A stretch of DNA of 64,000 nucleotides from Pogostemon cablin (taxonomy: Eukaryota; Streptophyta; Magnoliopsida; Lamiales; Lamiaceae), in assembly GCA_023678885.1 (NCBI GenBank), contig CM042985.1, positions 14,176,465 through 14,240,464 on the forward strand, read 5' to 3'. A program made the position numbers and the translations under genes. This document shows positions 9,898 through 22,590 of this stretch, in pieces. Positions within the stretch are counted from its first letter, which is position 1, and each line of letters begins with the position of its first letter. The notes under the pieces were generated by a model. The model did no database searches. It saw only the letters and a program-made list of their open reading frames with translations, and was not told the DNA's origin.

Positions 9898-12800
9898 CAT
9901 CATACGATTTCTCGCAACAGGTGGTACTCGCGCTCCATGTGCTTAATTTCCTTATGGACTTGTGATTCCTTCAAGTTTGCAACTGCACCAATATCATCAA
10001 TATAAATTGTGATAACCTTGGGCAAACTTAGAATCACACCAAAGTCCATCATGAAGTTTCTAGAGTCATACAAATACTTTGGCTGCCTCATGGGTCCAAT
10101 TTATCATCTTTCCATGATGGAATCCGAAGTCTGAAATATATTTCTATATAACACTCCTCCATATTATGACTCTACTTCATAAAATTAAACGCATAACCTT
10201 TGAGGTGGATTTACTGCCGTCCCTATCTGATTTGAAAAATCTGAATCTATGTAACCCATAAGAATCAGTGAATCTGTTCGGTAAGCCCATATATAGTTTC
10301 TAGTCCTTTTCAGGTACATAAGTATATGTCTTACCACAGTTCACCATTCTTGTTCCGGGTTACGTTGATACCCACTATTCATGCCATCGGCAAAACAGAT
10401 ATCCAATCTCGTGCATAGCATTCTTTAGATTAAGCTTCCTCATTTGCCGAAGCATAAGGAACCGCTTTCATCTTCTTTATCTACTTTTGTATCACAAGAC
10501 ACATTCACTTAGATAAATTCACATGCTAAACGAGTAAGGATCGTATCATTATATGAAACTTGAGATAAGCATAACATCCTTTCTTGTGATCCGTATTACC
10601 GTGATCAAAAGGATATTTTTGCTCTTCTTACGTCCTTCATCTCATACCGCTTTATCAACCATACCCATACGCCCAACAATACTCTTTCATTGTCTCCAAT
10701 GAGCAAGATACTATCTACGTATAGTACAAGAAATACCACCATGTTTCCATCACTCTTTTCAATACACAAGACCCATCCGATCATTGATTAGATCCATGTC
10801 ACTGGATTACCTCATCAAAACGGATGTTTCATGATCTTGAAGCTTGTTTTAGTCCATTAATGGACACTTTTAAGCTTACTATCACAATGCTCTTAGCTCT
10901 TTGCAATGAATTACTCTGGTTGCTTCACATAGATGTTTCCCTTAAGACTTCCAATCAGGAAAGCTGTCTCGACATCTATTTGCTATCCCTCATATTTCAT
11001 ATGAGTAGCAACAAATAAAAGAGTCCGGATCAACTTAGGCATAGCTACCGATGAACAGGTTTTCTCATAATCGAACCCTTTCTTTCTGAGTATACCTTTT
11101 CGCAACAAGCTTGCTTCTAAGATTTTCACCTTATTCTATGATCCTCTTTTATTCTTGCATGCCCGCTTCCAATGGCTTTTACGCCATTTAGCGGTTCAAC
11201 AAGCATCCAGACCTAATTTAAAATCCATCGATTCTATTTTAATATTCATTGCACTTACTAAGATTCCGCATTTTAATTTTGTAGTGCAACGTCGTATCCT
11301 TGGGATAATACCATATTTACTAGGGATCAAGTCTTACGACTTTTCCAAAACATGTATCTCACGGGTTGTCGAATAACCCTCCCACTGCGACAAGACACTA
11401 CATGTAATTGTATATCAGACGTGATACGCATTGCAGTTTACCTTGTGGTATATCCTCTTGTACACTTGGTACTTATACTTTGTGTTTTCTTCTCACTACC
11501 TTTAGAACAACTCATACATGGGTTTGTGATTTATTACATAGTCCCTTTCCAAAAATCTAGTGTTTGTGTTAACAATCACCCTTCGATCTTTTAGACTAAA
11601 TAAATCACCTTCATTTTTATAGCATATCCCATAAACAGATAAACATTCAAATGAATTACTGTTTCTAAGGCTTATCCATAAAATGAATTAAGTAATTCCA
11701 AATAATTCATCATCTATCTAATCATTACCATAAGAGTCTTATTCCTTCTATCCACCACACCATTCAGCTGGAGCATGCCCGGTGTAGACCACTTGAGATT
11801 TAATCTCAACCTCTGATTAATAGCTCCTAATTATCCTAAGAGGTACTCGTAATGATGATTAAATCATCATTACTTGATATATTTTCCATGATGCTTTACT
11901 GTACCAACCTTGCAATTCTTGAATTAATCAAAGAACTTAGACATGCAGTGCATCAAATAAATATATCGGTATCTAGAATAATCATCGATTGATGAATATT
12001 CATATCCACCTCTCATCCGGACAATCTTAGGACCACATAAATCATAATGAACTAATTCCAACATATATATCTTTGGTTCTGCACCCCTTTGCCTTGAAAA
12101 AGCAATTAGTCATTTTTACTCCCAAGCAAGACTCGAAAGTCAGATAGTTTTCACTTCAGATAAACCTAAGGGTCTATCGGCTATCAACTTTTGAATCCTA
12201 CTCAAGTAAAATGATCTAGTCTTAGATGCCAAATATATGTTTAGTTCATATCCGAAGGTATCTTTCTCTTACTAAGATTAGAAGATTCATTATTAATTAC
12301 TATTTGTTGCATCTGTGGAATATACATGATTTAAGAGTATACAAATTGTTCACCAACATACAATAACAGATTACAACTCTATCCTTCATTATAATGACCA
12401 TGTCATTTAAATGAAATGGAGTATCCATCTATTAATGCATAGAAACCAAAATTAAATTCTTTCTATGAAAACGTACGTAAAACAATTTCTCATAATCAAA
12501 CGTCTACTCATATCATTAGATAAATAGACAACTCCCACTGCAATAGCCACTACTCTTGTAGTTTTACCCATGTCATAACAATCTTATCCTCACTTAGTAA
12601 TAAACATTTAGTGATTCCAGTATCTACACACTTCGTGTCAGTAAATGCCATCACTAATCATGTTTTAAACAACTAGTGAATAAGATGTAAAACTTGTTCA
12701 CATTATGATGAAAATGGCTTTCCTTTGCCAGAAGTTTTCCACCATATACATCCTATTGTAATTCAGGTGGAACTTACTCAAAAACATCTAGGCAATTCAC

Positions 12801-13000
12801 AAAGAATTAAATTGATCTAGGTTTCCCTTCAATTTATACTCCATGCTTTCCCAATTCATTCATCAAATTAAATCATGATCTTCTGCCTTTTAACTTACTC
12901 AAGTATTCGAAGAGTTACACGAGACCATCATATTTCTATGAACCTCTCATCTTTTCGCTAGAGACTTTAATAGGCATCATGAGACGTCCCTTGTGAGAAC
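9898..13000 (-). pseudogene. Cop2 gag-pol remnant (Ty1/copia)
   Basis: On the minus strand, gag lies at about 12700-12990, integrase at about 11700-12560, reverse transcriptase at about 10400-11100 and RNase H at 9900-10300. The 63-codon frame at 9900-10091 shows the copia RNase H end (GAVAN, EREYHLLREIV). It shares with Cop1 the loss of the zinc knuckle, the destroyed integrase SDRGG region and the RQPKYLY frameshift. No frame is long enough to encode a working polyprotein. Confidence 0.85.
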
Positions 13001-13130
13001 ACACATGTATTTTCTTAAGCAGTAAAATTCAAAACCAAGATTCTTTTCTAATCATCTAATTTGGACAAGTAAATATAATTTCTTTTAGTCAACCATAAGT
13101 GAAATAAAACTATTTGAAATTCAGAGAATC

Positions 13131-13134
13131 ATAA

Positions 13135-13176
<42 letters not shown>
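13131..13176. repeat. A-run followed by (TA)n microsatellite
   Basis: About a dozen A residues are followed by roughly 16 TA units. The other copies have ordinary sequence at this position, so the expansion arose in Cop2 alone. Confidence 0.95.
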
Positions 13177-13177
<1 letters not shown>

Positions 13178-13239
13178 GATCAAATCTTCGAATTTTATCC
13201 TTTTATATTGATTCCCTCAAAACAATATAAAAATAAAAT

Positions 13240-14110
13240 TCACCGACATCTCAAGCACCGTGAGTCTGCAAGCCACGATAGTGTGGACGTTTACAAACCC
13301 GAACATTTACAAGAGAAGTTTTACCCATTAATTTCATTTGTCAACCTAACTTTATGACAAAATAATTAATAGTCGGTTCCTCTTTAGCCATGCAAATAAA
13401 AGCAGTGACTCCGATGGGGAGGATACTTATTATTTACACCTAAGTGTACACCATTATTTGACTCCAAGTCCGCGGCCCAAGCTTATGTGCCTTACAGATG
13501 GAGAAGTACACACGCGCTCGGATAACTTCCTACAGTCATCAATTATAAGTCTGTACAGTGATCCGCACATGAACTCATCCGATAGGGAGGAAGGTCTATG
13601 CCAACGCGCAAGTTCATATGCATCACATTACAAACATAATTATTTAAAGAAGTCTGTCCCAGCAATCCATGAATAAACTCATCCGATGGGGAGGAAGGCT
13701 CTAATGCGGACGCGAAAGTTTATTCACATTGCTAACAAACCAATAATGGAGGCCGCGGGAATTTTTACCAATCCCCTCTCCCACTTAGTTATTCAACACC
13801 GAGTGTTTTTACATGCATATAATATTTAAAAATAAAATACGCAACCTAGCATGCTCATACTTCCAAATATATAACAATAATTGACCAATAAAACAATTAT
13901 AGCAGTTATATATAAGGAAATAAATTGCCAAAAATAAGTTGACTTGATCAACACTCCAACATACATGCATATAATATACCAAATATAATACGCAATCTAG
14001 CATGCTTCTATTTAAGACAATAAATCATAGAGAATCATGCATACATATATAACAATAATCAATTAATAAATCAATTATAACAGTTATATAACAGCGAATT
14101 CGATTGTTCG
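13240..14110 (-). other. Cop2 conserved leader
   Basis: It aligns with Cop1 2990-3800 and Cop6 34570-35400. It contains the 106-bp-type leader repeats (13390-13710) and the internal polypurine tract (13772-13786, minus). I see no coding potential. Confidence 0.75.
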
Positions 14111-14218
14111 CCAACAATCATGAATGCGGACAACTGCGATGGGGATCGACCTCCCCGCAGCTTGCTCCACCACTCTGGTATCCTGCCCGATCATATTGTG
14201 AAGACTCACGCGGAACCT

Positions 14219-14735
14219 GATGCAGACCAGTCGAACTTGATGCAAACCCGCTCGAACCTGGTGCAGAGTCGATCAAATCTGATGCAGACCAATCGAACCT
14301 GATGTGAATCCGCTCGAACCTTGTGCAACATTGATCGAACCTGATGCAGACCAATCGAACCTGATGCAAATCCGCTCGAACCTGGTGCAGCATCGATCGA
14401 ACCTGATGCAGACCAATCGAACCTGATGCAAATCCATTCGAACCTGGTGCAGCATCAATCGAACTTGATGCAGACCAATCGAACCTGATGCAAATCCGTT
14501 CGAACCTGGTGCAGCATCGATCGAACCTGATGCAGACCAATCGAGCCTGATGCAAATCTGCTCGAACCTGGTGTAGCATCGATCGAACCTGATGCAGACC
14601 AATCGAACCTGATGCAAATCCGCCCGAACCTGGTGTAGCATCGATCGAACCTGATGCAGACCAATCGAACCTGATGAAAATCTGCTCGAACCTGGTGCAG
14701 CATCGATCGAACCTGATGCAAATCCGCTCATCCAA
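14219..14735 (-). repeat. 62-bp tandem array in Cop2 leader
   Basis: Units start with GATGCAGACC at 14219, 14281, 14343, 14405, 14467, 14529, 14591 and 14653, exactly 62 bp apart, with a partial ninth at 14715. Each unit holds three subrepeats of 20, 21 and 21 bp, each ending in a TCGAACCT-type core. Minus-strand frames of up to 205 codons cross the array only because the unit lacks stops. Since 62 is not a multiple of three, each frame cycles through three peptide registers, so I treat them as artefacts. Confidence 0.95.
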
Positions 14736-15342
14736 GGGCCTACTTGCACGGAACCAAGTTCAGCCCAACGCGCAACATCAAACTACACCAACTGTCATTC
14801 AGGGTTCGCAACTTTAGGAACCTGGGAATCCAATCTCCACCGTCCAGAATCTACGCCTGTGAGTTTTGAACATGTTGTCCAAATTACAAGTCGATCCAAT
14901 GGTTAGATTGTGAAAAACAGCTCTTTTCCCTCGACTGCGCAGAATAGAATCGCCCAAAAACTGCTTCTGTTTTCCGCGTATTCCCGACAACGCAAAGCTC
15001 CAAATACAATCTTCACCGTTCAGAATGTACATCCACAAATTCCAAACGTGCTGACCAAAATTCAGCCTGATCCGACGGTTGAAACTCTGGTTATTGCCTC
15101 TGCAATATCACTGCGCTGGATTTTCTCTCAATTTCTTCCTTCCATGTGAAATTGACGAACAGTTTTCGTCGAATCCTCTCACACACAACCATCAACGAAC
15201 AGATATGATATAGGGTATATTTCACATAGGGATATTCATGGTTTGCAAAGTAAAACCAAAACCCTAAACATGCGATCCTAATTTTGAAAAATTAACCACA
15301 TAAACCCTAGTCTAACGTGTCACGCTTCACCACGAAACCGAA
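14736..15342 (-). other. Cop2 leader between array and primer site
   Basis: No gene is recognised. Telomere-box-like AAACCCTA motifs occur near 15261 and 15302, and the 100 bases next to the primer site resemble Cop6 33095-33200. Confidence 0.6.
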
Positions 15343-15354
15343 GCTCTGATACCA
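15343..15354 (-). other. Primer binding site, Cop2
   Basis: The plus-strand text GCTCTGATACCA is the reverse complement of TGGTATCAGAGC, two bases inside the 5' LTR at 15357. Confidence 0.95.
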
Positions 15355-15356
15355 AT

Positions 15357-16767
15357 TGTTGGCGTTCGATCATTTGGTTAATGTGAGCCGTTAGCATACC
15401 ATGCGTTTCTAACACAGCGGAAGTAATAAATTATAGAAACGATTACCGTTCACCAGGGTATGTTGATGAAGATTAATTCTCGTAGGCAGCCTGCGCAGTC
15501 CCACGAGAATGGCCATAACTTTCTCGTCTGATATCGGAATTGAGTGATCTTTGCGTTCAGACAATTCTCTCTTCGATGGCTTTCCGTCAGTATATTGATC
15601 ATCAAATTCTGAGTACTATACGAATTTATAAAATTTCGCAAGATCGCGGACAGCAGCAGCAAACTACCTTCTGATCTTCTGCTGTATGTCCCAAGTCCGA
15701 TCTCGACGTCGTGTGGGCGACGATCTACGAGACTTCCTCAATCTGCTCTCAACCCTCATCACACGTGAATAATCAATTAGATTAGATTAGATTAGATTAG
15801 ATTAGATTAGGGTTCCAGATAAGCTGAGGTGACTTATATACATGGGCTACAGCAGGGACCAGGAGGAGAAATTGGGTTGGGCCTCCATTGGGCTTAAATA
15901 TCCAAGCTTAGCCCAAAGCTTATACTTAAGTCCAATAATAATAATATATTCTACTAAAATATTATTATTGCACTACCGTACCAATCCCAAAATTACGTTT
16001 TGGGCTCCTTCTTATTATGAGCCCGTTAGTCTCCCCATGTTTAAGATATACAATGTCCATTAATTAATTTAAGTTACTGACAACTCAATTAATTAATATC
16101 TCATCCAAGAGTAGTACCACTCAACCTCATTATCATGTCGGAATAAATTCTACCTGTAGGGTTTACATGATAATCCTTATGAGCTCCTCAAGGGGACATC
16201 ATCAACCTATGACGGACACAGATTCCTTCTAAAATCAACAACACACCATAGAGACAACACTACTTCCCAACTCATCGAGTTTGTTGATTTAATTACATGT
16301 AAATCTCACCCATTGATGAATCAAAGAAATACATACTGCCCTACGTGTTGAGGTTATTGTATAGGGATTAAGAGCACGAACTTCCATAATAACTGAGATC
16401 AAGTTCTCCTATAAGTCAGTATAAGTCGAACGATCTCAAGCGGTCCTGCTCAATACACACAAGTGCACTAATATGATTCTATAGCCAAGACAAGCTAATA
16501 CCAAACCACACTACAACCATCCCGATAGAGAGTCCCCGTCTATCTCGGTTGTGAGCATCTGTTTATACTTTATAAGGAAACCGATAATATGATCTTCCGC
16601 GTGTTGTCGCACAACATATTATCTACAGTATAAAGTAAGTGGACTATTGCATCGAACATATAAATAAATTATAAGATGCAATCATTTGATCATATGATTC
16701 TCATTTCAAATTAATTGTTATAACATTGTTCATACAAAAAGCTAGACTTTTAGTATACAATCCAACA
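15357..16767 (-). repeat. Cop2 5' LTR
   Basis: 1,411 bp with TGTTGG/CCAACA termini. It includes a minus-strand TATA box (15831-15840) and a clean (ATTAG)7 microsatellite (15776-15810). It is followed by the right CCCTT duplication. Confidence 0.94.
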
Positions 16768-17399
16768 CCCTTGAGGAGCTCATAAGGTTTATCATGTAAA
16801 TCTTGCAAGTGGATTAATTTCCGGCATGATAATAAGGTTGAGTGGTACTACTCTCGGTTGAGATATTAATTAATTTGAGTTGTTAGTAACTTAATTAATT
16901 AATGGACATTGTATATCTTAAACATGGGGAGACTGTCGGACTCATAATAAGAAGGAGCCCAGAACATAATTTTGGGATTGGACGGGTAGTGCAGTAATAA
17001 TATTTTAGTGGACTATATTATTATTATTGGATTTAATTAAAAGCTTTGGGCTAAGCTTGGTTAATTAAATTCAATTGAGGCCCAATCCAATTTCTCCTCC
17101 TGGTCCCTACTGTAGCCCAAGTATATAAGTCATCTCAGTTCCTGTTAAACCTAAGTGTGTGCCTCATTTGACATACGGGAGACAACAGAGAGCAGACTGA
17201 GAGAACTCTGAGGATTGTTGACCACCCAACACCAGAGTTTACTTTGGGACATACGGTAGAAGATCAGAGGTGTTCTTCACTGCTGTTCATCCTCTACATC
17301 GACCCAGAAGTACGGTAAACATTGATGTTTCGCTTCCGCTGATTTTGTTTGCCTGTTATTCTAACGATCACGTTGATCCACAAGATCCAATTGCCAACA
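16768..17399 (+). repeat. Cop3 LTR, right piece
   Basis: It continues the LTR begun at 1-69 and ends CCAATTGCCAACA-style at 17399. A TATA box lies at 17122. No primer site follows. The next bases, TTATC, belong to Cop4 and match the uninterrupted sequence of Cop2 near 9858, so Cop3 inserted there. Confidence 0.9.
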
Positions 17400-20260
17400 T
17401 TATCATCCGATGCAATCTAGGTAACAACAATCTTCCCCTCATCTTATGATTTCTCGTATCAGGTAGTACTTGCGTTCAATATGTTTAAGTGTCTTATGGA
17501 CTCGTGATTTCTCCAAGTTTGCAACTGCACCATTATTATCATAATAAATTGCAATGATCTTGGGCAAACTCATAATCACATCTAAGTCCATTACGAAGTT
17601 TCTAGAGCTATACAGATACTTTGGCTGCCTCAAGGCTCCATTATTATCATTTTTCATGGCGGAGTCCAATATATATTTCTATATAACACTCCTCCACTTT
17701 ATGGATCTATTTCCCAATTTAAACACATAACCTTGAGGTGGATTTACTACCGTCCCCATGAATTGAAAAATTGAATTAAGTAATTGTCAAGACGTAATGA
17801 ATATGTCCGGTAAGCTTACATATAATTTCCAGTCCTCTTCAGGCATTTCAGATATATCTTACCAAAATTCATTATTCTTGTTCCGGGTTACCTTGATACT
17901 CACTGAATATGCCATTGGCAATATAGATATCCAATCTCGTGCGTAACATTCCACAGATTAAGCTTTATTTTTGCCTAGCATAGGGAAACCACCTTTATCT
18001 ATTTTATCTTCTTTTGTGTCTTAAGACACAAATTCTTAGATAAAGTTACATGATAAAACGAGTGAGGATTGTATCAATTTATGAAGCTTGAGATAAGCAT
18101 AGCATCCTATCTTGTGATCTTTATTACTATGATCGCAAGGATATATTTTGCTTCTCTTAAGTCCTTCATTTCATACTGCTTTATTAACCATAACCATACG
18201 CCCGACAATACTCTTTCATTGTCTCCAATGAGCAAGATACTATCTACGTACTTACACGAAATACAACTACGTTTTCGTCACTCTTTCAATACACACGACC
18301 CATCCTAGCATTGATTAAATCCATATTATTGGATTTCCTAATCAAAACAAATTTTGCAAGATCTTGAAACTTGCTTTAGTCCATTGATGGACACTTTTAA
18401 GCTTACACTTGAAATGCTCTTAATTCTATGCAATGAATCATTTTGTTTGCTTCACTGTAGACCCACTTTTATCCAATGACTTTTACACCATTTGATGGTT
18501 CTACAAGCTCCCAGAGTTTATTTCAGAAAACATTGCAACTTGCTACGATACCGCATTTCGATCTTGTAGTTCTTTGTCGTGTCCATGGGTCGATTTCATG
18601 TTTACCAAGGACCTAGTCTCACGACTCTCCCAAAACATAAATCTATCGTGTTGTGAAACAACCCTCCCACTATGATAAGATACTACACGCAATTGTGTAT
18701 CAGATGTGACACGCAATGCAGTCTACTTGTGGTATATCCACTTGTAGTCTTGGTACTAAAATTTGTGTTTCCTTTTCTCACATTTTTAGAACATTTAATA
18801 CATGGCTATGTGATTTATTACATAGTCGTTCTTAAAAAATCTAGTGATCGTGATAACAATCACTTTCTGATCTTTTTGGACTATTAAATAAACCACTTTT
18901 CATTTTTCTAGGATATCCCACAAACATCAATTCGACATGTTGTTTCTAGGGCTTACCTATAAAATGAATTTAGTAATTTCAAATAATTCATCATCTATCT
19001 AACTATTTTCATAAGAGCCTTATTCCTTTTTTTAACACACCATACAGTTGGGGTTTGCCCGGTGTAATAACTTGGGATTTAATCACAATCTCTGATTATC
19101 AGCTCCTAAATTATCCTAAGAGGTACTCGCCACCACAATTTAAATTATAATAAGTTGATATATTTTTCATGATGCTTCACTGCATCAGTCATGTACTTCT
19201 TGATTTTATCATAGTACTCAGACTTGCAGTGCATCGAATAAATATATCTGGTTCAAAGAATAATCTTCAAATATTCATAAACACCTCTCGCCGGGATAAT
19301 CTTAGGATCGCATAGATCAGAATGAACCATTTCCAAAATATCTTTTCACGGCTCTTTACCCCTTTGCCTTGTATAGACAATTTATCATTTTTACTTCCAA
19401 GTAAGACTCACAAGTTCAATAGTTTCCACTTTCAATAAACCTTACAGTTCATCTGCTATTAACTTTTAAATCGTACTTAAGTAAAATGATCTAGTTTTAA
19501 ATGCCAAAAGTATGTTTAGTTCATCTCTGAAGGTTCCTTTCTCTTATAAGACTAGAAGATGCATTATTAATTACTAAATATTGCATTCGTGGGATTAACA
19601 TGATTTTAGGGTGTTCAAATTGTCTAACAACGTACCATAACAGATTATATCTCTATCTTTCATTATAATAACCTCGTCATTTACATGAAATAGAGTATCC
19701 ATCCATAAATGCATAGAAACCGAAATAAAATTCTTTATATGAAAACTACGTAAAGTCAAATTCTCTTAATCAAACACTTATTTATATCATTAGATAAATA
19801 AACAACTCCCACTGTAACATCCACTACTCTTGTTGCTATTTACCCATGTATACAGTAACCTCATCATCACTTAGTTATAAACATTTAATGATTCTGGTAT
19901 CTACACACAACATGTCAGTAGATCCCATCATTATTCATGCTTCAACAACTTAGTGAATAAGATACTGACCTTGTTCAACTATTGATAAAATTGGCTTTCT
20001 TTCGCCACACGTTTTGTCAGAAGTTTCCCACCATATACAAAATTTTGTAATTTAGGTGAAACTTGCTCAAAACATTAGGGCAAACTATAAAAACAAATTG
20101 AGCTAGGTTCCTCCTTTAATTTCTATTCCAAGTATTTCCAATTCATTCATCAAGTTAACCATGACCTCTTGCCTTTCTAACTCTTTCTCAAGTGTTCGAA
20201 GAGTTGCATGAGATCATCATATTTCTATGAACCTCTCACCTCTACACTAGAGAGTTTACA
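17400..20260 (-). pseudogene. Cop4 gag-pol remnant
   Basis: Reading on minus, gag lies at about 19980-20250, integrase at about 18950-19500, reverse transcriptase at about 17950-18480 and RNase H at 17440-17720 (GAVAN, ERKYYLIREI). It carries the same zinc-knuckle loss and RQPKYLY-type frameshift as Cop1 and Cop2, plus its own stops. Confidence 0.82.
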
Positions 20261-20399
20261 TAGGCATTAGAGGATATCCTTAGTGAGAACACATTTTTAT
20301 TTTATTAAGCAGTAATAATTAAAACCAAGATTCTTATCAATCATTTATTTTGGACCAGTAAGTATATTTTCTTTTAGTTAACAATAAGTGAAATAAACT

Positions 20400-21290
20400 A
20401 TTTGAAAATTCAGAGAATCAATTAAATAAATATGATGATCAAACACTTCGAATTTAAATTTTATATTGATTCCCTCAATAAATATTATAAAATAAATTCA
20501 CCAACATCTCAAGCACCGTGAATTTGGTTGCCATATTAGTGTGGACGTATACAAACTCGAGCATTCGCAGAGAAGATTTTACCCATTAATTCCATACATC
20601 ATAATTAACCTTATGACTCAATGATTAATAGTTGGTTGTCCTTTAGCCATGTAATTTAATAACAGTGATTCCATTCGAGAGGATACATATTAATTGCACC
20701 TAAGTATATACCATTATTTGATATTAAGTATGTTACTCAAGTTTGTGTCTTATAGTTTGAGAAGTCCACACGACCTCAAATAATTTCCTACAATCATCAA
20801 TTATTAATTTGTACCAGTGATTCGCAAATAAAACTCATCTGTTGGGGAGGAAGGCACTATAACTGACTCATAAGCTTACTTGCATCATATTACAAATAAT
20901 AATTATTTCATGAAATTTATTCCAGTGATCCATAAATAAAACTCATCCGTTGGGGAGGAAGGCACTATAACCGACTCATAAGCTTACTTGCATCACTTAA
21001 TAAATCAACAATGGAGGTCGCGGGATCTTGACCAATCCCTCTCCAATTTAGTTATTTAATAAGATAATTTTTACATGCATACAATATAACAGATATAATT
21101 ATGCAATTAAGCATGCCACTATTCAAAGCAGTAAATCAAATAGCACATGCAATCAAAATATATAATAATTGGCAATTAAAACAATTATGGAAATTATATA
21201 TAAGGAAACAAAAATAATTGTCAAATAAAAGTTGACTTGGTCAATCAACCAATTAAACAATTAATTAGATGACTTGCTCAAGAAGTTGTC
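20400..21290 (-). other. Cop4 conserved leader
   Basis: It contains two copies of the leader repeat (about 20829 and 20940, plus-strand text with GGGGAGGAAGGC) and a decayed internal polypurine tract near 21036. There is no gene. Confidence 0.7.
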
Positions 21291-22576
21291 TTGAACCCCA
21301 AGCCATCCTCCACACGGTTACACAGCCATCACCAGCGCGGCTCATTTCTTGACTATCCACTGGAAACATCGCTATTCCAGCCAACTCGCCAGAAATATCG
21401 CTATTCCAGCCAACTCACCAAAAAATAGCCGTTGCCTAAGTCCCGTCATGAGCGCGAGTAGACTGCCGATGCAGTGGTATCCTCCGATGAACTGCCATCA
21501 ACTCAGCCATGCAGATGTACTCCAAAATCCACATCGCCGAACACTCTAGAGGATGGCAGAGCTCCCACCGGCGGTGTGATTCCAGCAAGTTTCCACCAGC
21601 AATACCCATTCCACTGTAGGCCAGTTACAACTTTCCCAATTGGAACTTAGGCTTAGCAGCCATGTCGCCGATCACTCCCAATTTTCAAATCAGTCTCCAC
21701 CCGCAAGCAACACGCTGGGAGCCATCGTTCCTCAGCCAAATCTGCATGAGCACAATGTCTATTGGTAAGGTTTGTGCCACTGTAAACCCACTCACATGCT
21801 TGACGAATGCCTGTCGACGGCCATAAACCTGTGCCTCTTATGATCCGGTGCAGCCATCGTTAGAAACAACCGCAACCTGTCAACAACTTTGTCAGGCCTT
21901 GCAGACCCGCCGCCCAGCATGAGAGTTGCCCAGAAATATGAGAGACACGATCAGATAAGACCCTGGACCCAATCAGTACTTGCAGACCCGACCAGGAAAC
22001 TTACATGGACTCGGCCTGGGAACTCACCTCTTCCACACATCCCCGGTGTCTATCACCAACCATCATGAACGGTTCCGCCGTGAAGTGCTGAGCACCTGCC
22101 GCCTCATGTGATCCACTTCACCTGTTGCCCATGCCACCGGACTAAACTCCGGCCACGAGCGTTGTTAGCAACGTATGCTGATTACAATGCCACCCAGCAA
22201 CTTCAACGACCTGTGCATCAAGCGGCGATGAACTATTTGATGTCCAGTGACGTCTCTGTTCTGTACGGATAATCATGCTTGCACCTTTCGACAAGAAGCC
22301 ACCATCACCTTCATCAGCCATAGTTCTACCACCGGTGTGATCAGGCTCATGAAACACTAGGCTCTATCAACCACCAGTAGCGAACCAATCATCGCACCTT
22401 CAACTGGTACTTACCAGCCTTTCACACCATGATACGTGCGGTGGATTTGTGTGATAGTGTCGTGCAATTAGGGTTTTATACAAGGATCAACAATTAAACC
22501 CTAAACCCTAAATTCTAGCACCATATTATCCACTCAAACCCTAGCCTAATGTGTCACATTTAGCCTTAGAACCTAT
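21291..22576 (-). other. Cop4 leader, hypervariable GC-rich part
   Basis: It is richer in GC than its flanks and unlike the same region of Cop1, Cop2 or Cop6. Short open frames are present but none is recognisable. Two adjacent telomere-type CCCTAAA units lie at about 22498-22512 near the primer site. Confidence 0.6.
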
Positions 22577-22588
22577 GCTCTGATATCA
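22577..22588 (-). other. Primer binding site, Cop4 (mutated)
   Basis: Plus-strand GCTCTGATATCA differs by one base from the consensus complement. Cop6 has the same variant (TGATATCAGAGC). Confidence 0.85.
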
Positions 22589-22590
22589 AT

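Larger units (their letters stand above)
70..16767 (-). mobile_element. Cop2: full-length defective Ty1/copia element, interrupted by Cop1
   Basis: On the minus strand the element has a 5' LTR (15357-16767), a primer site, a long leader, decayed gag-pol, a polypurine tract and a 3' LTR (9736 down to 8366, then 110 down to 70, split by Cop1). Both outer flanks carry CCCTT (65-69 and 16768-16772), so this is one insertion event into Cop3. With Cop1 removed the two LTRs have nearly equal length (about 1,412 and 1,411 bp). The coding region has no usable long frame. The clade is probably Tork/TAR-like from residual RNase H and integrase motifs, but that assignment is tentative. Confidence 0.93.

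Noticed and set aside
14219..14735. CRISPR-like array
   Set aside because: Units are directly adjacent with no unique spacers, and the context is a plant retrotransposon leader.
22496..22512. Interstitial telomere
   Set aside because: Only two CCCTAAA units. This is better seen as a telo-box-type motif.
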